Positions 13,025 to 21,776 of a DNA stretch of 64,000 nucleotides are shown here, piece after piece. The notes under the pieces were generated by a model. That model saw nothing but the letters and a program-made list of their open reading frames with translations, did no database searches and was not told the DNA's origin. How positions within the stretch are numbered: position 1 is the first letter of the stretch; every line of letters begins with the position of its first letter. The DNA is from Luteimonas sp. (lineage in GTDB: Bacteria; Pseudomonadota; Gammaproteobacteria; Xanthomonadales; Xanthomonadaceae): contig JANPZU010000002.1 in NCBI GenBank assembly GCA_024707405.1, positions 220,525 to 284,524 of the forward strand. The letters run 5' to 3'. The position numbers and the translations under genes were made by a program.

Positions 13025-13702
13025 ATGCAAGCACGACCCGCATCCGGGTGGATCCTCGGCTCATTCCTGATCTTCTCGATCTCCGCTGCCACGCTGCCGA
13101 CTGGCAAAGCCCTGGCGGTTCCGCCGGCAGCCAGCGGTGTGCAACAGGCCACCAGCGGCGACGAAGCGCTGGACAACGCGGTCGCAGCCGTCCTGGTGTC
13201 CACGCTGGGGCAGCAATTCGGTGGCGACGAGCCGGTATCGCTGCGGATCGACAGCATCTCAGTACAGGCATCCGGCACGAGGGATCGGGCCGTAGATGGA
13301 GAAGGGCGCATGCGACTGGGCGACGATCCGGACTGGATCGGATTCCGTTACCGCATGCTGTACGACACTACCTTTGGCAGCGCGGGCTATCCGGAAGTGA
13401 TGCTGGGTGGCGTCGACAGCGGCGAGCGCGAACTGCCCAATGACGCGTCGCTGCTACGCGAACTGGACGTGCGTGTTTCCGCGGAACTTGACCGGACACA
13501 TCCAGCGGGTGCGCGATTGCAGCTCGACCGGATCCGCACCGTCGAAGCTGGTCGCCGGTTCCTGCGGATCGATGCCAGCGGAGTGGCAGATTTCGGCTTG
13601 CAAGGTTCGACGCCAATCCGCATCGAATCCCTGTACGACACCCGCAAGTCCGACTGGCAGCGCGTGCAGTACTTCCTAGGATCGGCCGCCGGCCAGCCAT
13701 AG
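13025..13702 (+). CDS. Unknown exported protein between lolA and rarA
   Basis: A 225-aa protein that I cannot assign. It begins MQARPASGWILGSFLIFSIS, an apparent signal peptide ending near GKALA. The mature part has alternating beta-type segments (LRIDSISVQ, WIGFRYRMLYDT) but no catalytic motif or cysteine pair that I recognise. The ORF track start at 12764 lies inside lolA and is rejected. Its position 41 nt after lolA and before rarA suggests cotranscription. Confidence 0.65.
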   Translation: MQARPASGWILGSFLIFSISAATLPTGKALAVPPAASGVQQATSGDEALDNAVAAVLVSTLGQQFGGDEPVSLRIDSISVQASGTRDRAVDGEGRMRLGDDPDWIGFRYRMLYDTTFGSAGYPEVMLGGVDSGERELPNDASLLRELDVRVSAELDRTHPAGARLQLDRIRTVEAGRRFLRIDASGVADFGLQGSTPIRIESLYDTRKSDWQRVQYFLGSAAGQP

Positions 13703-13773
13703 TCGACCGGCGTCGCGGCATTTGCGACGGCCACTTGCTATCGTTCCGGGCAGGCTCCATTTCCCCGCTTGCC

Positions 13774-15156
13774 GTGCCCAAATCCAAGACCAATCCACTC
13801 CTGCCGGCCGACGACCTGCTGGCCGTCGGCCGCGATGCCATGCGCCCGTTGGCCGAGCGCATGCGTCCGGCCACGCTCGACGAGATGGTCGGGCAGCGTA
13901 GGCTGCTGGCACCGGGATCGGCGTTGCGCCTGTCGGTTGAATCCGGGCATGTGCATTCCATGGTCTTGTGGGGGCCGCCGGGCTGTGGCAAGACCACGCT
14001 TGCATTGCTGCTGGCCAAGTACGCCGATGCAGAGTTCCGCGCGATTTCCGCCGTCCTCGCCGGTTTGCCCGAGGTACGGCAAGTCCTGGCCGAAGCCGGC
14101 CATCGTTTCACCGACGGGCGCCGCACGGTACTGTTCGTCGACGAAGTGCATCGCTTCAACAAGGCGCAGCAGGATGCCTTCCTGCCGCACATCGAGCGCG
14201 GCACCATCATCTTCGTCGGCGCCACCACCGAAAACCCGTCCTTCGAACTCAATTCCGCATTGCTGTCACGCTGCCGCGTCCATGTGCTCGAAGCTGTGTC
14301 CAGCGAAGACATCGAATCCGCACTGCAGCGTGCATTGGACGACGGCGAACGCGGACTCGGTGGACGCGGCCTGCAGGTTTCGCAGGAACACCTGCACCTG
14401 GTCGCAGTCGCAGCCGATGGTGACGTGAGGCGGGCGCTGACCTTGCTCGAAATCGCGGCAGAATTGGCGGGCGAGGGCGGGACGATCACATCGGAGACGC
14501 TCGAGCAGGTGCTGGCCGACCGTACGCGCCGCTTCGACAAGGGTGGCGAGCAGTTCTACGACCAGATCTCGGCGCTGCACAAGTCCGTGCGCAGTTCCAA
14601 TCCCGATGCGGCCTTGTACTGGCTCAGCCGGATGCTCGACGGCGGTTGCGACCCTCTGTACCTCGCGCGACGCATGACCCGCATGGCGGTCGAGGACATC
14701 GGCCTTGCCGACCCGCGCGCATTGCCGATGGCGATCGATGCCTGGGACACATATGAACGGCTCGGCAGCCCGGAGGGCGAACTCGCGCTTGCCCAACTGG
14801 TGATCTATCTTGCCAGCACGGCGAAATCCAACGCAGCCCATGTCGCATTCAAGGCTGCCCAGCGAGACGTACGCGAGTACGGCACGCAGGAAGTCCCGAT
14901 GCACCTGCGCAACGCGCCGACCAAACTGATGAAAGAACTCGGCTATTCAAAGGGCTACCAATACGACCACGACAGCGACGGTGGCGTCGCACTGGATCAG
15001 ACCGGTTTTCCCGATGCCATGGGCGAGCGCATCTATTACCGTCCCGTCGATCGTGGCATGGAACTGAAGCTCAAGGAAAAGCTGGAACGACTCCGCGCCG
15101 AACGCGAAGAAGTACAACGCGGCTCAAATCCTGCACGACGAAAGCGCGACGATTAG
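13774..15156 (+). CDS. rarA: Replication-associated recombination protein A (MgsA/RarA)
   Basis: RarA is an AAA+ ATPase related to clamp-loader subunits, acting at stalled forks. Walker A GPPGCGKTT, Walker B VLFVDEVHRF, the sensor-1 segment GATTENPSFE and the C-terminal tetramerisation region (RRMTRMAVEDIGLADP, RNAPTKLMKELGYSKGYQY) are all present. I use the GTG at 13774 (460 aa); an upstream TTG at 13735 gives 473 aa, and neither has a convincing ribosome-binding site. The gene ends 20 bp before the left end of the proposed transposon and is itself intact. Confidence 0.93.
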   Translation: MPKSKTNPLLPADDLLAVGRDAMRPLAERMRPATLDEMVGQRRLLAPGSALRLSVESGHVHSMVLWGPPGCGKTTLALLLAKYADAEFRAISAVLAGLPEVRQVLAEAGHRFTDGRRTVLFVDEVHRFNKAQQDAFLPHIERGTIIFVGATTENPSFELNSALLSRCRVHVLEAVSSEDIESALQRALDDGERGLGGRGLQVSQEHLHLVAVAADGDVRRALTLLEIAAELAGEGGTITSETLEQVLADRTRRFDKGGEQFYDQISALHKSVRSSNPDAALYWLSRMLDGGCDPLYLARRMTRMAVEDIGLADPRALPMAIDAWDTYERLGSPEGELALAQLVIYLASTAKSNAAHVAFKAAQRDVREYGTQEVPMHLRNAPTKLMKELGYSKGYQYDHDSDGGVALDQTGFPDAMGERIYYRPVDRGMELKLKEKLERLRAEREEVQRGSNPARRKRDD

Positions 15157-15176
15157 TTCCTAATGAAGAATCAACC

Positions 15177-15205
15177 TGTCGGTGACTCCTTAACCATGTC
15201 ATCGT
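15177..15205 (+). repeat. Left end of the TniABQ transposon
   Basis: Starts TGTCGGTGA and is followed directly by CTCCTTAACCATGTCAT, the probable TniA-binding repeat. In the right end these two blocks are separated by about 20 nt more, so the left end looks shortened. A further related sequence, CCATGGTTACGG, occurs about 110 nt inside. Confidence 0.65.
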
Positions 15206-15387
15206 CACCAGAGTATTCTTAAGTTATTGATATAGAGAGGAATTGTTCTTGCGCCTCATGCCGACACCACTGAGCGCGTGTCGGTTTGCGCCATGGTTAC
15301 GGGGACGGTTGCTGGATGGCGACGTAGTTACGGATCAGATTCGCAGGGTAGCCCACGACTGACGCCCGTCAATTTGTTAACAAGTAG

Positions 15388-16257
15388 TTATATGGAACGG
15401 ACGAGCACTTCGATGTGCGCCGGCAGCTTGAACCATCCTGGCGACAGATCAACCGGACGCTCAGACATCAACGCCCATGCCGTAGCCCAGAGTCCTGCGC
15501 GTCGGATAGCGGGATCGGCCACGCCCCGGAATGCGTCCCACCGGAGCTTCTTGACGGGCTCCTGCTGATGCAGGGGGCCGCGAATGAATCCCTTCAGATT
15601 GTCACTGACCTGGACGTACTTGGTCAGCGGGAAGTCCCTGACCTCATTCACGTTGAAGCTGACCGCTAGGAGCAGCTGGCGGGCGATCTGCGGATTGCCG
15701 CGCCACTCGCTTGGCCATGGATCCCCGAAATAGAGGGTTCGCTCCAAGGCCTCGCCGAAGGACTCGATCAGGTCGAGGATTTGCTGCTCTTGTTGCGTGA
15801 AGACAGGCGCTTGGAACGGGTGGGAAAGCGACGACGTTGCCCATTGCTCCGGGGCGAGGCGGAGTGGGCAGCCGTGGTCTGGGCATGTCGTGCGCAACGC
15901 TCGGTTCCAGCCGCGGCGGATGGAGCAGGGCACGCCCCGGGCCCGATCCTCGTTCCAGCACATCGGGCAATAGACGTTACGGGCCTGCGGTGCCAGTAGC
16001 CAAGATGCGTCTGGCTGACGGTGAAGCAAGAGATGGGATGCCGACATACCGATCGCGGTAGCCATCCTGCGCACAGCTGCGCAGGACGGCGACTCCACGT
16101 CTCCGGGCGGCCTCGGGTCATCCCTGTTCAGGGACGCCCAGAGCTGGCCCGGAGAGCGCTCGTACAGCGCGGCGGCGCGGCTCAACACCGAACGCAAGGA
16201 TTCGTCCGGCATCGGCGGCCGAATCCACCAGCGCTGATTGGTGACATCAGCTTTCAT
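15388..16257 (-). CDS. tniQ: TniQ-family transposition target-selection protein
   Basis: TniQ proteins link the TniB/TnsC ATPase ring to the chosen target in Tn402/Tn7-type transposons. The 289-aa protein opens with the typical ESLRSVLSRAAALYE region and has a zinc-finger block, YCPMCWNEDRARGVPCS followed by TTCPDHGCPL. The length fits a Tn5053-type TniQ rather than the long TnsD form. Its ATG overlaps the stop of tniB as ATGA, and its stop lies 211 nt from the left end. No TnsD-like long targeting protein is nearby. Confidence 0.88.
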   Translation of the reverse strand: MKADVTNQRWWIRPPMPDESLRSVLSRAAALYERSPGQLWASLNRDDPRPPGDVESPSCAAVRRMATAIGMSASHLLLHRQPDASWLLAPQARNVYCPMCWNEDRARGVPCSIRRGWNRALRTTCPDHGCPLRLAPEQWATSSLSHPFQAPVFTQQEQQILDLIESFGEALERTLYFGDPWPSEWRGNPQIARQLLLAVSFNVNEVRDFPLTKYVQVSDNLKGFIRGPLHQQEPVKKLRWDAFRGVADPAIRRAGLWATAWALMSERPVDLSPGWFKLPAHIEVLVRSI

Positions 16258-17169
16258 GCGGCTTTTCGCAATCCGGCTTGCAGGGCGGCCTGCTTCGCTG
16301 CGGCAAGCGGTGGCTCGAACACCGCACGCTCAAGCAGTTTGGTCGTGATCTGATCTTCGCCAGTTTCGACGGCGTGGGCGGCCGCGTGCGTCACCAGTTG
16401 CATGATCGTCTGGAGCACGCCGCCAGACAGGCGGATCAAGTCGGCCGACAGCGTGGGCGACGACAGGTACGAGGGCTTGCGCAGAGGCAACGCCTTCTCG
16501 AGCGCATTGAGGAAGGTCGTCAGGTACTCGTCGCGCTTCCACAGTGGCAATTCCCTGTATTTGAACCGTGCGTTCAAGTGCTCGTCCACCTGCATGGCTG
16601 CAGGTGCCGAAGAGGTACCCAGCGTCAGGATCGGCAGCGACAATTCGTTCATCAGGAACTTGATGGTGTCCAACGCGATCCGTTGCTGCCGTGCAGTCGA
16701 CGTCAGGATGTCCTGGATTTCGTCGACGATCAGCAACCGCACGTCCGCCGTCCTGCAAAGCTTGAGCGCCATGCGTTCACGATCGTTGCCGGAATAGTTG
16801 CCGGGGTCTGGCACCCCGAACGCGCTCAGGATCCGGTTGTAGAGCCGTCTTGGCTTCACGAGCATTGGTCATGCTGATGACCAGGACGGGTTGGGTTGCG
16901 ACCTTGCCGTTCTCCGCGGGAGTCGGCGGGTAACGCCGCTGGATGGCTCGAGAGAGCATCGTCTTGCCTGAACCCGGTTTGCCGGAGACGACAAGTCCGC
17001 TTGCTCGCGTCTGGGGTGGCATGTGGATCAGGAATTCGATGTAGTTGAGGATCGGAACCAACCGCTCGTGGGTGATGAACCGCTCGGCAAGCATGCGACC
17101 GGCACGTTCTTCGGCGGGCAGATCCAGTTGATCCCGTACGCCGGGATCGAGATGGCTGAAATTGCTCAT
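16254..17169 (-). pseudogene. tniB: tniB, AAA ATPase of the transposon, frameshifted
   Basis: TniB normally is the AAA+ regulator between TniA and TniQ. Here it is split over two frames. The first half starts MSNFSHLDPGVRDQLD behind GGAGACAGCC and carries Walker A GKPGSGKT. It reads into the wrong frame after VISMTNAREAK. The second half resumes as RRLYNRILSAFG with Walker B LLIVDEIQDI and sensor GTSSA. Dropping one base in GCCAAGACGG (near 16850) would restore one ORF of about 304 aa. The second half also has its own ATG at 16865 but no Walker A. A single-base insertion, a sequencing error or unusual frameshifting are all possible; I see no classic slippery heptamer. Confidence 0.8.
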
Positions 17170-17179
17170 GGCTGTCTCC

Positions 17180-18952
17180 TCAGACCCATTCTTCGAGTTG
17201 GATGGCGGTACGGCTGGGCGACGCCGGGGGCGGGAGCTGGGGCGGTGCGGTCGAGTGCGACCCGGAAGGCGGCGCAGGTGGTTTCCCGGGACGCTTGTTC
17301 CCGCGGGCTTGGCGCGTGGCTTTCTGGGCGTTGGCCTCGATGCTGTCGGTGGCCTCGAATCCCTTGTCGGTCTCGGCATCCGTCCTGGCTTGGGTGACCT
17401 GATCCATGGAGTTCCTGATGCAGGACGTGCCCGCGGCCCGTCCACCGATCACGGGAGCGGTGACCAACACGCCGTCAGCGCGTCGAACCCATACCGCACT
17501 CGGGTCACGTGGGTCATAACGCACGCGAACAGCCGTGTCCGAGTTGAGCATGGGCGCAAGATCCTCATGCCAATAGCGCGAAGCATTCAGTTCTATGCCA
17601 GTACGGCGTACGAGGCGGTTCTCGAACGGCAGGAAGTCCATGCGGAATTTCAGCGGTTCCGAGATCAACGGCGGACTGACGATGTTTCCAGCCGCATCCG
17701 TAAGACTGCGCTCCCAGGCAACCACGGGTGGCAGGCTGAGTGCTCGATGCCGGCGCTGGTGGTAGAACCTGCAGACCTTCTGGGTCATCCAATCGCGGAA
17801 CTCATCCAGCGTCAGGCGAGCCTTGCCTTCGCTGTCGTAGTTGCCTCGTTCCCTGATGTTGCTGAAGGTCGTCCCCGGGAGAAGGTGTGCGATCTTCATG
17901 AGCGTGCCAATCAGCCGCTCGATATGTCCACCGTAGTGTGGCGTCCTCACAGGACGCCACGTCAGCTCGATCTGATGCTCGCCGCATCCGCGATCCAACG
18001 CCATGCTGCGGAAGTCCTTGCCGTTATCGACAAGGATCTTCCTGGGCTTGCCATACATGGGCCAGATTCCCGGATCGCTTGCGTTCTCTGGCTTCGGCAG
18101 TACGGCATGTTCAATGCACAGGGAGACGGCAACCGTCGACGGGGGATCCATCGAGATGTACATGCCGAGCACGCAGCGGGTTGCCACGTCGATCGCCACC
18201 GTGACCCAGGGGCGACCAAGGACGGTGAGCCGGTCATCGCTCAGGACCATGACATCTGCCGGGGTGTGGTCGATCTGGATCAGATCCAGCGGCTTGCTAA
18301 CGAACAGCCCGCCGGTACTCGGCTTCCATTTATGTCTTGCCGTGCGGCCGCCTTCGCGCGCCAGATCCGACGCCCAGCCGATCTCCTGATTCAGGCGAAG
18401 CAGGACGGCTTTTCGTGAAGGGGGCGGAAGGTGCAACCGCCTTGCCATCGACTGGGCCCGGATTACGACGTGTTCCTTCGGTGGCTTTTCACGACACATG
18501 TAATGCTTGGAAATGGCGTGCCGGATCAGCCCGTCGACCTTGGGATCAAGCAGGTTCAGTCCTGGCGGGCGTCCTCCCGGCTTGCGGGCCAGGGTGCTGG
18601 TCCGTGGGTCCTTCAAGAAGTCAGCACGGATGCGCTGTAGCTGCCTGACGCTCATGCCATGGCGCTTGGCAAGTTTTTCCAGTTCGCCGCGGGTGACTTG
18701 GCTGCGCTCGTTGAGCGGGGTCAGATCCCTGGCCAGCGCGACGCACCGCTTCCACTCGGCTTCCGGGATGGTGCCTGCCTCGGTGGCACTCGTCTTCGTC
18801 GGCAAGACTTCAATCTGCGAGATCGGCACGGAAATCATGTCACCCGTGCCCATGTCGCGGGCGCGCATGTGAGTCAGGGAGTCCGGCCCGTCGATCTGGA
18901 TGACGCGGCCGTTGGCCGCGCAGACGGTGCCCGGGTCAAGTTTCAAAGTCAT
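17180..18952 (-). CDS. tniA: TniA DDE transposase
   Basis: TniA is the DDE strand-transferase of Tn402/Tn5053-type elements, related to TnsB and MuA. The 590-aa product has an N-terminal DNA-binding region with helix-turn-helix-like KRHGMSVRQLQRIRADFL (about residues 96-113). The catalytic core follows, with D228 in IQIDHTPAD, D309 in LVDNGKDF and E345 in GGHIERLIGT. A beta-barrel and a low-complexity Pro/Arg-rich tail, likely to bind TniB, come last. It has a GGAGGAAG ribosome-binding site and ends 10 nt before tniB, giving the order tniA-tniB-tniQ. All three catalytic residues are present, so the protein may be active even though tniB is broken. Confidence 0.93.
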   Translation of the reverse strand: MTLKLDPGTVCAANGRVIQIDGPDSLTHMRARDMGTGDMISVPISQIEVLPTKTSATEAGTIPEAEWKRCVALARDLTPLNERSQVTRGELEKLAKRHGMSVRQLQRIRADFLKDPRTSTLARKPGGRPPGLNLLDPKVDGLIRHAISKHYMCREKPPKEHVVIRAQSMARRLHLPPPSRKAVLLRLNQEIGWASDLAREGGRTARHKWKPSTGGLFVSKPLDLIQIDHTPADVMVLSDDRLTVLGRPWVTVAIDVATRCVLGMYISMDPPSTVAVSLCIEHAVLPKPENASDPGIWPMYGKPRKILVDNGKDFRSMALDRGCGEHQIELTWRPVRTPHYGGHIERLIGTLMKIAHLLPGTTFSNIRERGNYDSEGKARLTLDEFRDWMTQKVCRFYHQRRHRALSLPPVVAWERSLTDAAGNIVSPPLISEPLKFRMDFLPFENRLVRRTGIELNASRYWHEDLAPMLNSDTAVRVRYDPRDPSAVWVRRADGVLVTAPVIGGRAAGTSCIRNSMDQVTQARTDAETDKGFEATDSIEANAQKATRQARGNKRPGKPPAPPSGSHSTAPPQLPPPASPSRTAIQLEEWV

Positions 18953-19491
18953 CGGATGCTTCCTCCGTATTGATGCGTTCTCGCGCCATCGGGAGTGATG
19001 GGCGAAACACCGTCCTTGTTCTTCATCCGGGAACGAGGCCGTGTCTCATCAATTAGAGGGCTTGTTTTCAGGCATCCAAATTAGCGGGAGAAATTCCCGT
19101 GCCGCTTTTGCGGATCGCAAGAACTGCTTCTGCAGTCATCGGAAGTCGCGTGAGGACATCAATGGTGGATCGACTTGTCCGCCGACACGTCGTGGAGCAA
19201 CAGCCGAGGTCGCGTACTCCGATGATTCATCGGGTGTTTCCTTCTCAATGTCTTCACTGGACGGAGAACCGTTCCCCGTGACGTGCCCAGTGCGACGCCA
19301 CTTTCAAGCTTCCCGGAACTTCTTCGTCCTGACAGGACGCGCAACCGATGGCGCCTTGATCCACTGTCGACGCGGCTTGAATCTCTCCCGGAGGGCCTTG
19401 GATCTGACGAACGGAAAACTCCCGCCTATTTGGATTGATTCGAAGAACGTGCTCGCTTGAGAAGACATCCACACGTCGAAGGAGCACGAAA
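18953..19491. other. Intergenic region between tniA and the integrase-like gene
   Basis: About 540 bp between divergent genes. It should hold both promoters and, by analogy with Tn402 relatives, could hold a resolution site. I see a small hairpin CGGGA-GAAAT-TCCCG (19085-19099) and several short ORFs in both strands, none of which I recognise or find convincing. Confidence 0.4.
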
Positions 19492-20589
19492 ATGTATGGG
19501 ATTGCGATTGAAGTGAAGTTCAACGCCGCTGTGTCCAGGCTGGTGGCCGCGTTGAAACAGGATGATCCAAGGAGGGTGTTGGACGATACCGGCACGGTGC
19601 AATTGTTGGCGGCGTTGAAACCAAGGACGGTCAGGGTGATCGCCGCCGATCTGGAAGCATGGCTGTCCTGGTGGCAAGGGAGGGCGCGGCAGGCGAGTGG
19701 GGCGTTACACGAGTCGATTCCGGCCTATACCAAGTTTCTTGCCGGCAGTGGCCTCAGTCAGAAGACCATAATTCGCTACCGGTACTCGATCAGACGAGTT
19801 CTGGCGGCTTTGGGATGCCCGGTGGATGAGCAAGCCATGGCTTACTCTTTCCATAACATCAACGGTCATTCAATCGTCGAAATAAAGCGGCTGACCGATC
19901 CCAAGGTCAAGCCATTTGGGTGGGACAAGATCAGGAAGTGTGTCCGGTGGGCAGATCCGGGCAATCGGCGCGAGGTGACGGCGTTGGCCGGAATGCTGGT
20001 GCTCTATGAGGCGATGGCATGGTCTGATCAGATTTTCGGCCACTATTCCGGCGGCACTTGGCATGTACCGCCTGCGCGTCGGGATGATCTGAAGTGGACG
20101 CCGAATGGAGGTGCTCGCTTGCGCTTGGCGCCAATGAAGCGGGGCGATACTGCCCGTTATGCGGCGCTATCCCCTTTGGTCACGGAATGGATTGGGCGCG
20201 CCCATTCGTTCGGTGAAAGCCATGACCAATCCCTGTTGACCGGAAACTGGGGGTATGCGCTGCTCCACCACACGTGGGATCGATGGGAGAAGGGCCTGAT
20301 TTCACGATCCGGGATGGACGCCGGGAAGTTTACGTCTGCTTCCCTGAGGCTGGGCATGGTGAAGGATCTGGAGGCCGCCGGTTTTGCTGTCGGCGAAGTT
20401 CTGGAACAGGACGGCTGGGCACACCGTTTTCCGATTCGCTGTCTTCTTCATGGGGAGTCCGCAGGCGGAGCGAGGCACATGACGCTGCCTCATCACAAGT
20501 GGATACAGTCGAACAGAAGAAACTACCTGCCTTCCTCTCCGACAGGAAGGAAATATGTGGTGTCGCAGATGTCCCTTCCCGGGCTATGA
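19492..20589 (+). CDS. Degenerate tyrosine-recombinase-like protein
   Basis: A 365-aa protein starting at an ATG behind AAGGAGCACGAAA; the ORF-track TTG start is 19 codons earlier. Residues about 65-105 (ESIPAYTKFLAGSGLSQKTI...) look like the SAM-like core-binding domain of phage integrases. The C-terminal part follows integrase layout, with FTSASLRLGMVKDLEAAGF standing where HxLRHT...LLeaG is expected and DGW where LGH/LGW is. The first catalytic Arg, the His of HxxR and an obvious nucleophile Tyr are not in place. It may be a non-catalytic DNA-binding relative or a very divergent recombinase, perhaps replacing the serine resolvase TniR. Function is inferred only. Confidence 0.55.
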   Translation: MYGIAIEVKFNAAVSRLVAALKQDDPRRVLDDTGTVQLLAALKPRTVRVIAADLEAWLSWWQGRARQASGALHESIPAYTKFLAGSGLSQKTIIRYRYSIRRVLAALGCPVDEQAMAYSFHNINGHSIVEIKRLTDPKVKPFGWDKIRKCVRWADPGNRREVTALAGMLVLYEAMAWSDQIFGHYSGGTWHVPPARRDDLKWTPNGGARLRLAPMKRGDTARYAALSPLVTEWIGRAHSFGESHDQSLLTGNWGYALLHHTWDRWEKGLISRSGMDAGKFTSASLRLGMVKDLEAAGFAVGEVLEQDGWAHRFPIRCLLHGESAGGARHMTLPHHKWIQSNRRNYLPSSPTGRKYVVSQMSLPGL

Positions 20590-20665
20590 GGTTTTCGGGT
20601 TGTCTCAATCGATGCCCATACCGGGGTAGGGAAGGGCCGCCTGCGACCCCAAGCGGACATCGAAC

Positions 20666-20690
20666 TTGATCTGCCAGATTTCTGTAGACA
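20666..20690 (+). repeat. Solo IS3-type terminal repeat
   Basis: A 25-nt sequence ending GCCAGATTTCTGTAGACA matches 22 of 25 positions of the right terminal repeat of the IS3-type element at 34823-36068. No transposase or partner end is adjacent, so it is a relic of a related insertion. A strong AAGGAGG plus ATG follows (20725) but opens only 17 codons. Confidence 0.6.
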
Positions 20691-20817
20691 CTCTGCTGAC
20701 TATCAGTTACCTCTAAGGAGGCCCATGGGCGCTTCCATCCGAGGCAGTATTCGCCGTGCGAATGGAATATATCAATAAAATCAATAAGATGCATAGATGT
20801 CTGCGGCATGAATCCTG

Positions 20818-20904
20818 TGGGCATTACTGTTGAGTAATGCCCAGTATGTATGTACAGTGTGCACACAACAGGGCTGGCATAAGGGGAGTCACATAAGAGG
20901 ACTC
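20818..20904 (+). promoter_or_regulatory. Hairpin and palindromes upstream of tacA
   Basis: Three symmetric sequences precede the toxin-antitoxin genes: an 11-bp perfect stem TGGGCATTACT with loop GTTG (20818-20843), the 10-bp palindrome GTGTGCACAC (20857-20866), and GAGTC/GACTC arms 9 nt apart (20886-20904). TacA-type antitoxins repress their own promoters through palindromes, so the last two are operator candidates. The large stem has no T-run. Confidence 0.4.
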
Positions 20905-20945
20905 ATATGTCAGCACAGATAGGCAGGTAGAAAGGAGCACTAGCC

Positions 20946-21218
20946 ATGAGCGCCGTCGCAAGCAGAGTCATCAATTTCCGGGCACCAGCTGCCAAGCAGG
21001 CGCTCATTGACCACGCTGTGGAAGTTAGCGGCATGAATCGTACGGAGTTCATCCTGGACGCTGTGTGCGAAAAGGCGCGCGAGGTGTTGGCGGATCAGAC
21101 CCAGTTCTCCATGAGCCGGCAGGCCCTGCAGCGCTTCAATGCCTTGCTCGATGCGCCGCTGGCGAACAACGCGGCGATCCGTCGTTTGCTGACCACCCCG
21201 GCGCCTTGGGAGCGCTGA
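20946..21218 (+). CDS. tacA: TacA-type antitoxin (DUF1778)
   Basis: A 90-aa ribbon-helix-helix antitoxin of the DUF1778/TacA family. The N-terminus SRVINFRAPAAKQALIDHAVEVSG is the DNA-binding RHH, the segment NRTEFILDAVCEKAREVL the dimer core, and the C-terminal tail (RFNALLDAP...) the part that neutralises the GNAT toxin. An AAAGGAG element lies before the ATG. The toxin gene starts 3 nt after its stop, the standard antitoxin-first arrangement. The pair probably stabilises the transposon or acts in stress or phage response. Confidence 0.88.
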   Translation: MSAVASRVINFRAPAAKQALIDHAVEVSGMNRTEFILDAVCEKAREVLADQTQFSMSRQALQRFNALLDAPLANNAAIRRLLTTPAPWER

Positions 21219-21221
21219 GCC

Positions 21222-21698
21222 TTGGCGCTCGGCGCCCCCAGCCCGCTTAACGACGAGCACCGGCTGGACGACTTCCAGTGCGCGGCGCCGGAGCTCACCA
21301 AGTGGCTGCTGGAGCGCGCCCGTCAGAATCAGGCATCGGGGGCGTCCCGGTGCTTTGTCGTCTGTGACGAGCAACAAAACGTGGTGGGCTACTACGCGCT
21401 AGCGGCTGGTGCGGTATCGCATGAGCATGCGCCGGGTCGCATCCGTCGCAACATGCCAGATCCCATACCCGTCATCGTGCTGGGGCGTCTGGCCGTGCAT
21501 GTGGACATGACCGGCCAAGGCATCGGCCAGGGCCTACTTAAGGACGCCGTGCAGCGGACGTTGCAGACAAGTGAGCAGGTTGGCGCCCGCGCGCTGCTTT
21601 GCCATGCCATCGATGACGCAGCGAAGGCGTTCTATCTCAAGCATGGTTTTGTCGAATCCCCTATCCATGACATGACGGTGATGCTGCCACTCAGGTAG
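21222..21698 (+). CDS. tacT: TacT-type GNAT acetyltransferase toxin
   Basis: TacT toxins acetylate the amino group of charged tRNAs and stop translation. The 158-aa protein has a TTG start 3 nt after tacA. Signatures are LDDFQCAAPELTKWLLERA, NQASGASRCFVVCDE, VGYYALAAGAV, the acetyl-CoA loop GQGIGQGLLKDAV, and the catalytic-type YLKHGF near the end. All family landmarks are intact, so it is probably active and needs TacA. Confidence 0.9.
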   Translation: MALGAPSPLNDEHRLDDFQCAAPELTKWLLERARQNQASGASRCFVVCDEQQNVVGYYALAAGAVSHEHAPGRIRRNMPDPIPVIVLGRLAVHVDMTGQGIGQGLLKDAVQRTLQTSEQVGARALLCHAIDDAAKAFYLKHGFVESPIHDMTVMLPLR

Positions 21699-21776
21699 CG
21701 CCCATGCGCTAGCGTCGCGCCGTGTGAGACAGGCGCGCACTACGTTTTGCCATGTTTGGCAGCAGGCGGCATAGTC

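Noticed and set aside
15278-15568. 96-codon plus-strand ORF near the left transposon end
   Set aside because: Overlaps tniQ antisense and includes terminal repeat sequence; no coding support.
19041-19460. 139-codon ORF between tniA and the integrase-like gene
   Set aside because: No ribosome-binding site and no recognisable domain; competing ORFs on the other strand are equally long.
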